A stretch of 64,000 bases of DNA from Croceicoccus sp. Lineage in GTDB: Bacteria > Pseudomonadota > Alphaproteobacteria > Sphingomonadales > Sphingomonadaceae. The notes below the pieces were generated by a model, which was given only the letters and a program-made list of their open reading frames with translations, ran no database searches and was not told the origin of the DNA. Of the stretch, positions 1 through 12,375 are shown piece by piece. Made by a program: the position numbers and the translations under genes. Numbering within the stretch: the first letter of the stretch is position 1; every line of letters starts with the position of its first letter. The DNA is taken from the NCBI GenBank assembly GCA_002694745.1, contig NZMY01000053.1, positions 1 through 64,000 on the forward strand, in the 5' to 3' direction.

Positions 1-281
1 GCCGCGGTGTCGTAATCGGCTACAGTCTCGGCTGGCTCAAACCCTACGAGAATCTCTGGCTGGCCTATCCGCCAGCAGTAGCAAAAGAGTTTTCGCCCGA
101 ACTCGCCGAACTGGCCGGTTATGTGCAGCACCGCCCGAACCTGGGTAATTTCGAAGGGCAATGCCCGTCGGTTCTGCTGCGTGACGAGGTGCCCGAATTC
201 CCGCAGGCAACCGATAGTCTGCGCCCCGACCAGAAAGAAGCGGTTCGTGAGTTCGCCGAGACGCGCCGCAGCGGGCGATGA
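1..281 (+). CDS. Unidentified protein, C-terminal part only
   Basis: The window opens inside this reading frame, which stays open from base 3 to a TGA at 279-281, so 92 C-terminal residues are visible and the start lies to the left. The tail has an aromatic stretch (GWLKPYENLWLAYPPAV) and a charged C-terminus; no membrane segment or signature motif is seen and I do not recognise a family. Its stop overlaps the ATG of the GntR-type gene (ATGA, 278-281), so the two are probably translated together. It lies on the element side of the integrase, so it is probably accessory cargo rather than a core gene. Confidence 0.6.
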   Translation, partial: RGVVIGYSLGWLKPYENLWLAYPPAVAKEFSPELAELAGYVQHRPNLGNFEGQCPSVLLRDEVPEFPQATDSLRPDQKEAVREFAETRRSGR

Positions 282-883
282 GTCCCGCTCACGTCCTCGA
301 GCCTACGTACAGGCGGCTTAAAAATGCATTGCTGGAAGGGCGCTTCCGGGCCGGTGCGAAGCTCGAGGCGATGCGACTGGCTGACGATTTCGGAGTAAGC
401 ATGACGCCGGTAAGAGACAGCCTGAACCAGCTTGTCGGCGAAGGGCTGGTCGACCTCACGCCCGGCGAAGGATTTCGCGTACCGCTGCTTACCGAACAGG
501 CCTTGCGCGACATCCTGCAAGTCAACGCCCTGCTTTTGGAGCAGGCTCCCGACACCGACCGCAAATCACTGCAAATCGACGAAGGATCCAGCGACACTCA
601 GGGTGCTTATGCCGACCGATTGGCGCACGTCTTCAGAAACATCGCGGCAAACTCAGGCAATCGGTTTCGCGTACATTTGGTCGAACGCATTAGCGACAGA
701 CTCCACCCGCTACGTGAACTCGAGCCGGAGATTTGGCTTGGGGCATCGCAGGCTCTTGAGCAAATTGAGCTAACAGCTCAGCAGGGGTTCGATGGCTCAA
801 ACCGAGCGGTACGCGCATATCATCAACACATTGAGGCTCTGGTACCCGCTCTGGTCAGACGTTTGAACCAGCAGACCGCCTAG
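278..883 (+). CDS. GntR-family-like transcriptional regulator with atypical C-terminal domain
   Basis: A 201-residue protein. Residues 1-70 read as a GntR-type winged helix: the segment around ALLEGRFRAGAKL, then LADDFGVSMTPVRDSLNQL (recognition helix) and a wing ending in GEGFRV. The usual FadR C-terminal (FCD) domain has a metal-binding Asp/His pattern and is longer; here the remaining ~130 residues are helical-looking without a clear FCD signature, so the effector is unknown. It overlaps the upstream gene by four bases and ends 14 bp from the convergent integrase. Codon use in its second half is visibly less GC-rich than the core genes, consistent with accessory DNA. The DNA-binding call is firm; the regulated genes are unknown and probably lie to the left. 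Confidence 0.7.
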   Translation: MSPAHVLEPTYRRLKNALLEGRFRAGAKLEAMRLADDFGVSMTPVRDSLNQLVGEGLVDLTPGEGFRVPLLTEQALRDILQVNALLLEQAPDTDRKSLQIDEGSSDTQGAYADRLAHVFRNIAANSGNRFRVHLVERISDRLHPLRELEPEIWLGASQALEQIELTAQQGFDGSNRAVRAYHQHIEALVPALVRRLNQQTA

Positions 884-897
884 CCCTCGCCAATGAG

Positions 898-2112
898 TTA
901 GGTCGTCTCTCTATTCTCGGTCAGAACCGTCGCGAGGTGGTCATTCCAGGCATCGAGTGCCTGGCGTTTCTCGTCCCTCCAATCGTGTCGCTGGTAGATG
1001 CCGGCGACTCCGGCGCGCGATCCGCCGACGTGGTTGAGAACGGCTTCGGTGACTTCAAACCGAACGCCAAGCCGCTGGAAGTTCGTGGCGAGGGTTCGTC
1101 GTAGATCATGAAGGCGCCAGGCTTCTAGCGGCTCTTCGCAACGCTCCTCGATCAGGCTGTCGAGCTTCACCTTCCCTTTGGCATATCCCGTAAAGCCCGC
1201 CCCGGTTGCTGTAGCGAAAACACGGCCTTTGCGCGGCCACTTCTCGCCGCGAGCCTCCCGGTCGAGTTCGGCGATTGCAAGATCGTTGAGGGGAATGGAG
1301 TTAGGTTCTCCGTTCTTGGTTCGAGATCCGGGCAGGGTCCATAATCTTTCGCTGCGACTGAGCTCCTGCCAGTGCATCCCGGAGACTTCTTCACGGCGCT
1401 GTCCGGTTACGATCAGAAGCCTGACAATTGGACCAAAGCAGCGATGACATTCCGGCGCCGCATTCCAGATATGGCGGAGTTCGCCATCCTTGAGCCAGCG
1501 CTCTCGTGGCTTGACCGGAGGCGGAGTTTCCATGCCCTCCATCGGGCTGCGATCAATATCTCCGCGACTCACGGCCCAGCGAAACAGGCGGCGCATAACG
1601 GCAAAGACATTTCGCCGGTTTGCCACCTGCTTGGGCGGCATCTGATCGAGAACCGATACGACGTCGATCTTCGTAATCGCTGGCAGCGCCTTCATTCCGA
1701 ATGTGGGCTTGAGGTAGAGGCGAATGGATCGCTCCACGAGGCGACGCCATCCCTCGCGTTTGCAGGAGCGAGTGAAGAGGTCAGCGTAATTCGAGAAGGC
1801 GAGGTCGACAGCTTCCCGGCGGCGCTGCTTTTCCGCATCAACCGGATCAATGCCCTGCGCAACAATCACCAACAATCGCTCAGCTTCCAAGCGTGCCGTA
1901 GTCGGTGTCCAAGGCGATCCATGGGATCCGATCGTGAAACGACGGGTCTTCGTTTCTCGTCCGCCCATTCGGAACTGGATTATGTAACTGATTGATCCAG
2001 CAGCTGTAATCTTGACGCCAAAGCCCTTGAGATCGGTGTCCCAAAGATAGTTTTCCTTTGGTCCAACCGGGAGCGAATCGACCGTGCGCTTGCTGATTTT
2101 TCCTGTTGCCAT
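898..2112 (-). CDS. Tyrosine-type site-specific integrase
   Basis: A full-length 404-residue phage/island integrase. The N-terminus (residues 1-90) has the DUF4102-type arm-binding start (KISKRTVDSL, then WDTDLKGFGVKI). Residues ~105-200 form the core-binding domain and ~205-400 the catalytic domain. All catalytic residues are visible: Arg239 (TGQRREE), Lys266 (SRTKNG), His335 and Arg338 (HDLRR), His361 (LNHVGG) and Tyr373 (GIYQRH), so the enzyme should be active. It reads leftward with its start facing trmB. This marks the region to its left as an integrated element, with the junction expected between 2113 and 2240. No excisionase is recognisable in the visible part. Confidence 0.93.
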   Translation of the reverse strand: MATGKISKRTVDSLPVGPKENYLWDTDLKGFGVKITAAGSISYIIQFRMGGRETKTRRFTIGSHGSPWTPTTARLEAERLLVIVAQGIDPVDAEKQRRREAVDLAFSNYADLFTRSCKREGWRRLVERSIRLYLKPTFGMKALPAITKIDVVSVLDQMPPKQVANRRNVFAVMRRLFRWAVSRGDIDRSPMEGMETPPPVKPRERWLKDGELRHIWNAAPECHRCFGPIVRLLIVTGQRREEVSGMHWQELSRSERLWTLPGSRTKNGEPNSIPLNDLAIAELDREARGEKWPRKGRVFATATGAGFTGYAKGKVKLDSLIEERCEEPLEAWRLHDLRRTLATNFQRLGVRFEVTEAVLNHVGGSRAGVAGIYQRHDWRDEKRQALDAWNDHLATVLTENRETT

Positions 2113-2239
2113 GCGATACCTCGTGGCCTTTTTCTGGCAATCACCGGGTAATCACGCAAGCGGAAAAAGGGGCGAATTGGAGGCAATTCTGGCGTAAGTG
2201 TTTTGAGCTAAGTCGTTGTTTTTACAACATCAGCGTAGT
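2113..2239. other. Probable element/chromosome junction next to trmB
   Basis: A 127-bp gap between the integrase start and the trmB stop. It contains the inverted repeat GTTGT-TTTT-ACAAC (2215-2228), 11 bp outside the trmB stop codon. Tyrosine integrases commonly recombine at short inverted repeats beside or inside a gene end, so this is a candidate core of the attachment site. It could equally be a weak hairpin at the end of trmB. The other end of the element lies outside the window, so no direct repeat can be confirmed. No tRNA is present here. Confidence 0.3.
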
Positions 2240-2938
2240 CTAGCGTCGCCTGAATCGAAAGTACCACACCTCGTGCCCCAGCCTGCGGGCCTTGGCCTCA
2301 TAGCGGGTTTCGGGCCAGCCGCCGGGGCGGGTCAGGAAGTCCTGCGGCGTCTCGCATAGCCACTCGAATGCGTCCGTATGCCGCTGCATCACCATCAGCG
2401 CGTGGCGCAGATAGACGGGGTGATCGGTGCCGAAACGAAACTCGCCGCCGGGTTTCAGCTTTGCCGCGATCATTTCGACCGGGCCGTCGTTCATCATGCG
2501 CCGCTTGGCATGGCGCGCCTTGGGCCAGGGATCGGGATGCAGCAGATAGGCGAAGGACAGCGCCCGGTCCGGCACCCGCGCCAGCACCTGCAGCGCATCG
2601 CCCATGTGCAGCCGCACATTGCCCAGCGCATCGTCGCGCACATGGGTCAGCGCCTGCGCGACGCCGTTCAAAAACGGCTCGCACCCCACGAAGCCGTGGT
2701 CGGGAAGCATGTCGGCGCGATAAGCCAGATGCTCGCCCCCGCCAAAACCGATCTCGAAATGCAGCGGGCGGTCATCGCCGAACAGCGTCTGCGACGACAC
2801 CGGCCCTTCGTCCGGCACCGCGATCTGCGGCAGCAGCCGGTCGACCAGCTCCTGCTGCGACGCGCGCAGCGCCTTGCCTTTCGACCGGCCATACAGCCGG
2901 CTGAGCGTGGTGGGATCGCCTTCCTTGTGCGCAGTCAT
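2240..2938 (-). CDS. trmB: tRNA (guanine-N7-)-methyltransferase
   Basis: TrmB methylates N7 of G46 in the variable loop of tRNAs using S-adenosylmethionine. The 232-residue product shows the SAM-binding motif FEIGFGGGEHL, the downstream GCEPFLNG segment, the family's catalytic block HPDPWPKARHAKRR and the C-terminal GTDHPVY motif. The frame is open further upstream to 3016, but the ATG at 2936-2938 (MTAHKEGDPTT) gives a normal N-terminus and leaves an 82-bp divergent promoter region to the gene at 3021. The 3' end abuts the integrated element; the visible C-terminus (VWYFRFRRR) looks intact, so if insertion used this gene end it restored the reading frame. Confidence 0.92.
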   Translation of the reverse strand: MTAHKEGDPTTLSRLYGRSKGKALRASQQELVDRLLPQIAVPDEGPVSSQTLFGDDRPLHFEIGFGGGEHLAYRADMLPDHGFVGCEPFLNGVAQALTHVRDDALGNVRLHMGDALQVLARVPDRALSFAYLLHPDPWPKARHAKRRMMNDGPVEMIAAKLKPGGEFRFGTDHPVYLRHALMVMQRHTDAFEWLCETPQDFLTRPGGWPETRYEAKARRLGHEVWYFRFRRR

Positions 2939-3020
2939 GGGCGAGGCCGTTAGCGTCCGAACGCCCCTGCGTCGAGAGCGAGCGTGCGTCGAAATCGGGT
3001 TTGCGCTATTCGCCACGGAT

Positions 3021-3278
3021 ATGACGTCGCTCTACCATCCGCCGGTCAAACGCTCGGTCGAAATCGCCGGGCACAAGACCTCGATCAGCCTCGAACCGCT
3101 GTTCTGGGACATGCTGCGAGAGGCCGCCGAACGCGAAAAGGCGCCGATCAACGCGATTGTCGCGCGGATCGACGCCGAAAGAATCGCGAGCGAAACCCCT
3201 CCGGGCCTCGCCAGCGCGATCAGATTATGGCTGGCGAGCCGGAAGGCAGAACCCGCCGACTCATCACCCGATCAGTAA
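3021..3278 (+). CDS. Ribbon-helix-helix domain protein
   Basis: An 85-residue protein whose central part (KRSVEIAGHKTSISLEP, then FWDMLREAAEREKAPINAIV) matches the ribbon-helix-helix fold of the short alphaproteobacterial RHH_4 type: one beta strand followed by two helices. Such proteins are presumed dimeric DNA-binding regulators, but their targets are unknown. The ATG at 3021 starts just before the domain. The last 7 bp overlap the end of the convergent small gene at 3272. It is transcribed divergently from trmB. Confidence 0.75.
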   Translation: MTSLYHPPVKRSVEIAGHKTSISLEPLFWDMLREAAEREKAPINAIVARIDAERIASETPPGLASAIRLWLASRKAEPADSSPDQ

Positions 3279-3526
3279 TTCGCCGGCGGGTCGCTTGCCG
3301 GAAAGCTCTGGTCGCTGGCCTCGTCGGTTTCGGTCCACTTGCGGCGCGGCGTGTCGCGCATCGAGGACGGACCGGCATCGCGGATCGGTGTGATTTCGTC
3401 GCTCGTGCTCTTGTCGCGCGGCGTACCGCCGGCATAGGCGGGCGACGAACCCGTCTGGTTGTTCTGGAAATAGCGGTAACCGGCATATCCGATTGCGCCC
3501 AGTGCGGCGAGTTTAAGCAAAGCCAT
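3272..3526 (-). CDS. Small membrane-anchored protein with SFPASDPP motif
   Basis: An 84-residue protein preceded by a strong ribosome-binding site (AAGGAG, 6 nt before ATG). The N-terminus (MALLKLAALGAIGYAGYRYF) is a hydrophobic anchor; the remainder is hydrophilic and ends with TETDEASDQSFPASDPPANY. The short SFPASDPP motif recurs in many small bacterial proteins of unknown role. Topology is predicted to be N-terminal membrane anchor with a soluble tail. Function unknown. Confidence 0.7.
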   Translation of the reverse strand: MALLKLAALGAIGYAGYRYFQNNQTGSSPAYAGGTPRDKSTSDEITPIRDAGPSSMRDTPRRKWTETDEASDQSFPASDPPANY

Positions 3527-3572
3527 TGAAATTCTCCTTTTGGAAGATCAACGCTCGGCGCAGGGCTTCGTT

Positions 3573-3782
3573 TCAATCGGTTCGCGATGTTTCCGCATCG
3601 GCGGGCGCAGCGGATGAACGCTCTGGCTCGTTGTCTGCACGCGGCAGCATCTCGGCGGCATCGGACAGCACCTGCCGCTCGGTGGCGTCGGCGGGACGCG
3701 GATCGTCAATCGCCTCGCCGCAGCCGGGCAGCAGCACGGCCATCAGGGCCGCCATGCCCGGCGCGGCGAGGCGCAGGCGCAT
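3573..3782 (-). CDS. Small predicted lipoprotein
   Basis: A 69-residue protein with a signal peptide and lipobox (residues 1-21, MAVLLPGC with the Cys as the lipidated residue), followed by ~48 polar residues with no recognisable domain. Its ATG (3780-3782) overlaps the TAA stop of the upstream lipoprotein gene by one base, so both are probably co-translated. Predicted periplasmic or membrane-tethered. Unknown function. Confidence 0.6.
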   Translation of the reverse strand: MRLRLAAPGMAALMAVLLPGCGEAIDDPRPADATERQVLSDAAEMLPRADNEPERSSAAPADAETSRTD

Positions 3783-4093
3783 TATTCGCCTTCCATCGCT
3801 GCCGACAGATCGGCGGCGGCGTCGTCGGCCGCATCTGCGGCGTCCTCGGCCGTCGGGTCGACGATCGGCGGCGCAGGCTCGGCCGGAGCCATCGCCGGTT
3901 CGTCCATCACGTCGGCAGCCATCGGATCGACGGCGGCATCGTCCTCCATGCCGGGCTGCGCCATCACTTCGGCGGCGGGCATTTCGACATTGTCGGCTTC
4001 GGCAGGGGCATCGGCTTCATCGGTCGAACCGCATGCGCCAAGCAGCAGGGCGGGTGCGGCGACAAGCGCGGCACGGGCGATAATCATCTTCAT
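3782..4093 (-). CDS. Acidic Ala/Asp-rich predicted lipoprotein
   Basis: A 103-residue product. Residues 1-21 form a lipoprotein signal ending in the lipobox LLGAC. The mature part is low-complexity and strongly acidic, dominated by Ala, Asp, Glu, Pro and Met (for example AEDAADAADDAAADL). The ATG at 4091-4093 is chosen because it begins the signal peptide; the frame is open much further upstream without meaning. A GTTAC-GG-GTAAC inverted repeat (4094-4105) directly precedes the ATG. It is divergent from the methionine regulator at 4206. Similar in style to the lipoprotein at 18513. Function unknown. Confidence 0.65.
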   Translation of the reverse strand: MKMIIARAALVAAPALLLGACGSTDEADAPAEADNVEMPAAEVMAQPGMEDDAAVDPMAADVMDEPAMAPAEPAPPIVDPTAEDAADAADDAAADLSAAMEGE

Positions 4094-4177
4094 GTTACGG
4101 GTAACTCCCTCGTCTGGACGCCATGGGGCGCGGCGGGAATCTAGGCGCGAGAAGGCGGGCAGGCAATGATTGCCAAC

Positions 4178-4197
4178 ATATAAAGCTTTCTTTATAT
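4178..4197. promoter_or_regulatory. Palindromic operator of the methionine regulon
   Basis: ATATAAAG-CTTT-CTTTATAT is a perfect 8-bp inverted repeat with a 4-bp spacer, ending 8 bp before the ATG at 4206. The same palindrome with one arm mismatch occurs before metK at 54635-54654. The first arm contains TATAAAG, a plausible -10 element, so a bound protein would block transcription. Probably bound by the ArsR-type protein encoded immediately downstream. Confidence 0.75.
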
Positions 4198-4205
4198 GCA
4201 CCGCC

Positions 4206-5252
4206 ATGACCACCGCTCCGCCTCTCGTGGAACTGCTGCGCGCGATCGACGATCCGTCGCGCCTGCGGCTGCTGCGCCTGCTCTCGCGCATGGAGCTGGC
4301 GGTGGGCGAACTGGCGGAAGTGCTGGAACAGAGCCAGCCGCGCATCTCGCGCCATATCCGCATCCTCACCGAAGCAGGCCTTGTCGAAAAGCGCAAGGAA
4401 GGCAGCTGGGTGTTTCTGAAAACGCGGATGGCGGGCAGCGATTCGCCGATGCTGGCTGCGGCGGACCGGATGCTGGCCGCGGCGGAAGGAGAGGACGAGG
4501 ATTTCGCCGCGCTGTGCGATGGCGACATGCGCCGCCTGTCCGCGATCCGCACCGCGCGCGAAACCAGCGCCGAATATTATTTCGCCCGCCACGCCGACGA
4601 ATGGGACCGGCTGCGCACCCTCCACAGCGACGACGCGCTGGTCGAGGCAAAGCTGGCTTCACTGCTCGATGTGGAAAGCGGCGACGGAGACGCGCCCTTG
4701 GGCCGGATGCTCGACATCGGCACCGGCACGGGCCGCATCGCCGAACTCTTCGCGCCCTTTGCCAGCCATGTCAGCGCCATCGACAAGAGCAACGACATGC
4801 TGCGCGTCGCCCGCGCGCGGCTGCAGGACCTGCCGCCCTCGCGGCTCAACCTGCTGCAGGGCGACTTCACCGATCTGCCGTTCGAGGACGCCAGCTTCGA
4901 CACCGTGCTGTTCCACCAGGTGCTGCATTACGCGCAACTGCCCGAACTCGCACTGGCCGAGGCGGCCCGCGTCACCCGCCCCGGCGGGCGCGTCGCCATC
5001 GTCGATTTCGCCGCCCATGCGTTCGAGGAATTGCGCGAACGCGACGCCCACGCCCGCCTCGGCTTTACCGATGCGCAGATGGACAAGCTGCTGGGCGATG
5101 CCGGTTTCGCACTAGGCGACACAGCATCCCTGAAAGGCGAGGAACTGACGGTCCGCATCTGGACCGGCACCCGCCGCAACCCAATTCCCCATATCGTCGC
5201 CCGTAAGGCCGGAACCCGGCGGGCCGACACCACAGCGCGGACAACACCATGA
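4206..5252 (+). CDS. ArsR-type regulator fused to SAM-dependent methyltransferase (SahR-like)
   Basis: 348 residues in two parts. Residues ~5-90 form an ArsR-type winged helix (DDPSRLRLLRLL, then LAEVLEQSQPRISRHIRIL and a wing KRKEGSWVFL). Residues ~140-330 form a class I methyltransferase (MLDIGTGTGRIAELF, acidic loop AIDKSNDML, then QGDFTDLPF). Such fusions sit near methionine genes in alphaproteobacteria and resemble SahR, an ArsR-family repressor responding to S-adenosylhomocysteine; the methyltransferase-like domain may act as ligand sensor rather than enzyme (inference). The ATG at 4206 is chosen over an upstream TTG at 4170, because the operator occupies 4178-4197. No Shine-Dalgarno is visible, suggesting a nearly leaderless transcript. 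It overlaps metF by four bases (ATGA). Confidence 0.85.
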   Translation: MTTAPPLVELLRAIDDPSRLRLLRLLSRMELAVGELAEVLEQSQPRISRHIRILTEAGLVEKRKEGSWVFLKTRMAGSDSPMLAAADRMLAAAEGEDEDFAALCDGDMRRLSAIRTARETSAEYYFARHADEWDRLRTLHSDDALVEAKLASLLDVESGDGDAPLGRMLDIGTGTGRIAELFAPFASHVSAIDKSNDMLRVARARLQDLPPSRLNLLQGDFTDLPFEDASFDTVLFHQVLHYAQLPELALAEAARVTRPGGRVAIVDFAAHAFEELRERDAHARLGFTDAQMDKLLGDAGFALGDTASLKGEELTVRIWTGTRRNPIPHIVARKAGTRRADTTARTTP

Positions 5253-6187
5253 ACGATACCGTCTCGACAATCGGCAGGCCCCTCTTCGCCTCGCTTCCCG
5301 GCGACATCGACGTGTCGTTCGAATTCTTCCCGCCCAAGACCGAGAAATCGGAGCAGCATTTGTGGGAAACCGTGCTCGCGCTTGCCCCGCTGCGGCCCGA
5401 TTTCGTGTCGGTCACCTATGGCGCGGGCGGCAGCACCCGCGACCGCACGCATGACATCGTCGCGCGCATCATCCGCGAAGTCGGCCTCCCCACCGCCGCG
5501 CATCTTACCTGCGTAGAGGCGAGCAAGGACGAGATCCGCGAAGTGGCCGAAGCCTATTGGGAAGCGGGCGTGCGCCATATCGTCGCGCTGCGCGGCGATC
5601 CGCCGACGATGGGCCAGAAATTCGTGCCGCATCCCGACGGCTATGCCAGCGCCGCCGACCTTGTCGCGGGGCTTAAGGACATCGCGCCCTTCGACATCTC
5701 GGTCGCCGCCTATCCCGAAACCCACCCCGAGGCGGCGAGCGCCGAATCCGATCTCGACAACCTCAAGCGCAAGCTGGACGCGGGCGCATCGCGCGCGATC
5801 ACCCAGTTCTTCTTCGCGCCCGAGAAGTTCCTGCGCTTCCGCGACCTTGCCGCCGCGCAAGGGATCGACGCACCGATCCTGCCGGGCATCCTGCCGGTGT
5901 CCAACGTGGCCCAGACGCGCAAGTTCGCGAAGGCCTGCGGAGCCGAGATTCCCAAGTGGATGGAGGAACTGTTCGAAGGGCTCGACAACCGGCCCGAATC
6001 GCGCAAGCTGGTGGCGGCCACCATCGCCGCCGAAATGTGCCGCTCTTTGTATGCAGAGGGCGTGCGCGACTTCCATTTCTACACGCTCAACCGCGCTGAG
6101 CTTTCCTACGCGGTGTGCCATCTTCTCGGCATGCGCCCGAAGGAAAGCGCCCGGAACGCTTCCGGATTGCAGGAGACCGCAGCATGA
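5249..6187 (+). CDS. metF: 5,10-methylenetetrahydrofolate reductase
   Basis: MetF reduces 5,10-methylene-THF to 5-methyl-THF with an FAD cofactor, supplying the methyl group used by MetH. The 312-residue length is normal for the bacterial enzyme. Recognisable family segments are SFEFFPPKTE with the catalytic Glu near residue 26, VSVTYGAGGST, the HLTCVEAS strand, ALRGDPP, and YPETHPEA. It starts within the stop of the regulator gene (ATGA, 5249-5252) and its own stop overlaps the next start (ATGA, 6184-6187). The first three genes are therefore tightly coupled and presumably controlled by the operator at 4178. Confidence 0.95.
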   Translation: MNDTVSTIGRPLFASLPGDIDVSFEFFPPKTEKSEQHLWETVLALAPLRPDFVSVTYGAGGSTRDRTHDIVARIIREVGLPTAAHLTCVEASKDEIREVAEAYWEAGVRHIVALRGDPPTMGQKFVPHPDGYASAADLVAGLKDIAPFDISVAAYPETHPEAASAESDLDNLKRKLDAGASRAITQFFFAPEKFLRFRDLAAAQGIDAPILPGILPVSNVAQTRKFAKACGAEIPKWMEELFEGLDNRPESRKLVAATIAAEMCRSLYAEGVRDFHFYTLNRAELSYAVCHLLGMRPKESARNASGLQETAA

Positions 6188-7245
6188 CGATTACCCCAAG
6201 CAAGGCGCGCGCCGCGTTCCTCGAACAGGCGTCGCAGCGCATCCTCATCACCGATGGCGCGTTCGGCACGCAGATCCAGACCAAGGGACTGGTCGAGGCC
6301 GATTACGCGGGCGATCTGGGCCTCACCAAGGACCAGAAGGGCAATAACGACATCCTCGCGCTTACGAAGCCCGAGGTGCCGGAATCGATCCACCGCGCCT
6401 ATTTCGAGGCGGGGGCCGACATCGCCGAGACCAACACGTTCAGCGCCAACAAGATCAGCCAGGCCGATTACGCGGCGGAAGACCTCGTCGCCGACATCAA
6501 CCGCGAAAGCGCGGCGCTGGCGCGGCGCGTGGCAAACGAGTTTGCCGATCGCGACGGACGTCCCCGCTTCGTGGCGGGCGCGATCGGGCCGACCAACAAG
6601 ACGCTTTCGCTCTCGCCAGACGTCAACGATCCCGGCTATCGCGAGATCGATTTCGATTATCTGACAGAGGTTTACCGCGCACAGTGCGAGGCGCTGGTCG
6701 AGGGCGGAGCCGACTTCATCCTGATCGAGACGGTGTTCGACACACTCAACGCCAAGGCGGGCATCATGGCCGTGCGCCAGATGGAACAGGCGCTGGGCCG
6801 CGAGGTGCCGATCATGCTGTCGATGACGCTGACCGATCTGTCGGGCCGCAACCTGTCGGGCCACACGGTCGAGGCGTTCTGGTACGCGGCGCGCCACGCC
6901 AACCCGCTGACCGTCGGGCTGAACTGCTCGTTCGGCGCGACGCAGCTGGCGCCGCATGTCGCGACGCTCGCCAAGATCGCCGATTGCTGCACCATGCATT
7001 ACCCCAATGCGGGCCTGCCGAACGAGCTGGGCGAATATGACGAAATGCCCGACACCACCGCGGGCTTCGTGCTCGACTGGGCGAAGCGCGGGCTGGTCAA
7101 CGTGCTGGGCGGATGCTGCGGTTCGACGCCGCAGCATATTGCGGCCATGGCCAAGGTTGTCGAGGGAATCGCCCCGCGCCAGATCCCCGAACCGACCCGC
7201 AAGACGCGGCTGGCGGGACTTGAACCCTTCATCATGGCTGCCTGA
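6184..7245 (+). CDS. metH: Methionine synthase, homocysteine-binding subunit (split MetH, N-terminal part)
   Basis: 353 residues corresponding to the homocysteine S-methyltransferase barrel of cobalamin-dependent methionine synthase. The zinc-binding cysteines are visible in LNCSFGA (about residue 248) and GGCCGST (about residue 312-313). The N-terminal [13 protein letters not shown] motif and the [17 protein letters not shown] segment are typical. The ATG at 6184 is chosen because it overlaps the metF stop and gives the expected N-terminus. The pterin-, cobalamin- and activation domains are on the next gene, 20 bp downstream, so the two products must cooperate. Confidence 0.93.
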   Translation: MTITPSKARAAFLEQASQRILITDGAFGTQIQTKGLVEADYAGDLGLTKDQKGNNDILALTKPEVPESIHRAYFEAGADIAETNTFSANKISQADYAAEDLVADINRESAALARRVANEFADRDGRPRFVAGAIGPTNKTLSLSPDVNDPGYREIDFDYLTEVYRAQCEALVEGGADFILIETVFDTLNAKAGIMAVRQMEQALGREVPIMLSMTLTDLSGRNLSGHTVEAFWYAARHANPLTVGLNCSFGATQLAPHVATLAKIADCCTMHYPNAGLPNELGEYDEMPDTTAGFVLDWAKRGLVNVLGGCCGSTPQHIAAMAKVVEGIAPRQIPEPTRKTRLAGLEPFIMAA

Positions 7246-7265
7246 GCGGCCAAACAGGAAATATC

Positions 7266-9899
<2,634 letters not shown>

Positions 9900-9943
9900 G
9901 GAATATCCGCCCGCAGCCGTTCCATGCGGGGGCGCGATCTGTC

Positions 9944-11722
<1,779 letters not shown>

Positions 11723-11816
11723 CATCGTGCGGCCCGTCCGGCGGCACCGGGACAATTGCCCATAAGGCGACAACTTGTGGCATAACGAAGTTCCCACTTG
11801 TCGCAGGAGTGAGTCG

Positions 11817-12305
11817 TTGAAGCCAAGCGCGTCAATTCAAAGGTTTTTCCTTGAACGCAGCGGCGCGGCGTCGGCCGAATACGCACTTATTCTCAGCGTC
11901 ATTGTGCTCGGCCTCGGCTATGCGACCTTCCAATTGGGCAGCAATATCGAACATGCGCTGGGGAATGCGGCGAACGGAATCCATGATCAGACGTCACCCG
12001 CGGACGGATCGGGCGGAGGCACCGGGGCGGGTCCGGGCGGCGCGTATTCGGATGGCGGCGGCACGGCGGGAGACGGCTCGGGCGGTGGTGGCGGCGGTTC
12101 AGGCGGCGGCGATTCCGGGGGCGGGGCGGCTTCGGGCGGCGGAACCGACGCGCCGGACGGATCGGATGGCGCCAATGACGGCGGGGGCAGTGACGGCGGA
12201 GGCAGCGGCGGCGGCTCCGGACCCGGCGATATCATTCCCGGCGATGACGGCGACATAACGCCCGACCCCGACCCCGAACCCGATCCCGAAGAAGGCGAGG
12301 ATTGA
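11817..12305 (+). CDS. Flp/Fap pilin-like protein with glycine/aspartate-rich C-terminal tail
   Basis: 162 residues from a TTG start at 11817, chosen because AGGAG lies 7 nt upstream (11805-11809); an in-frame TTG at 11775 lacks such a site. Residues ~10-50 match a type IVb (Flp) prepilin: the cleavage region RSGAASAEYALILSV has Gly followed by Glu at +5 and Tyr at +6, then a hydrophobic helix and a short amphipathic segment. Normal Flp pilins end there. Here ~110 more residues are nearly pure Gly, Ser, Asp, Ala and Pro, ending in a DPDPEPDPEEGED repeat. No tad genes are adjacent. It may be a surface-displayed pseudopilin or a minor pilin; role unknown. Confidence 0.7.
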   Translation: MKPSASIQRFFLERSGAASAEYALILSVIVLGLGYATFQLGSNIEHALGNAANGIHDQTSPADGSGGGTGAGPGGAYSDGGGTAGDGSGGGGGGSGGGDSGGGAASGGGTDAPDGSDGANDGGGSDGGGSGGGSGPGDIIPGDDGDITPDPDPEPDPEEGED

Positions 12306-12375
12306 GCCCCACAATCGCAGACCGTTACGCGCGGATCGTTTGAATTTGGCCGCCCCGCCTGCCAGCAAGGCCGGC

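Noticed and set aside
11987-12256. Proline-rich minus-strand frame
   Set aside because: Exact mirror of the Gly-rich codons of the pilin-like gene; no start signal.
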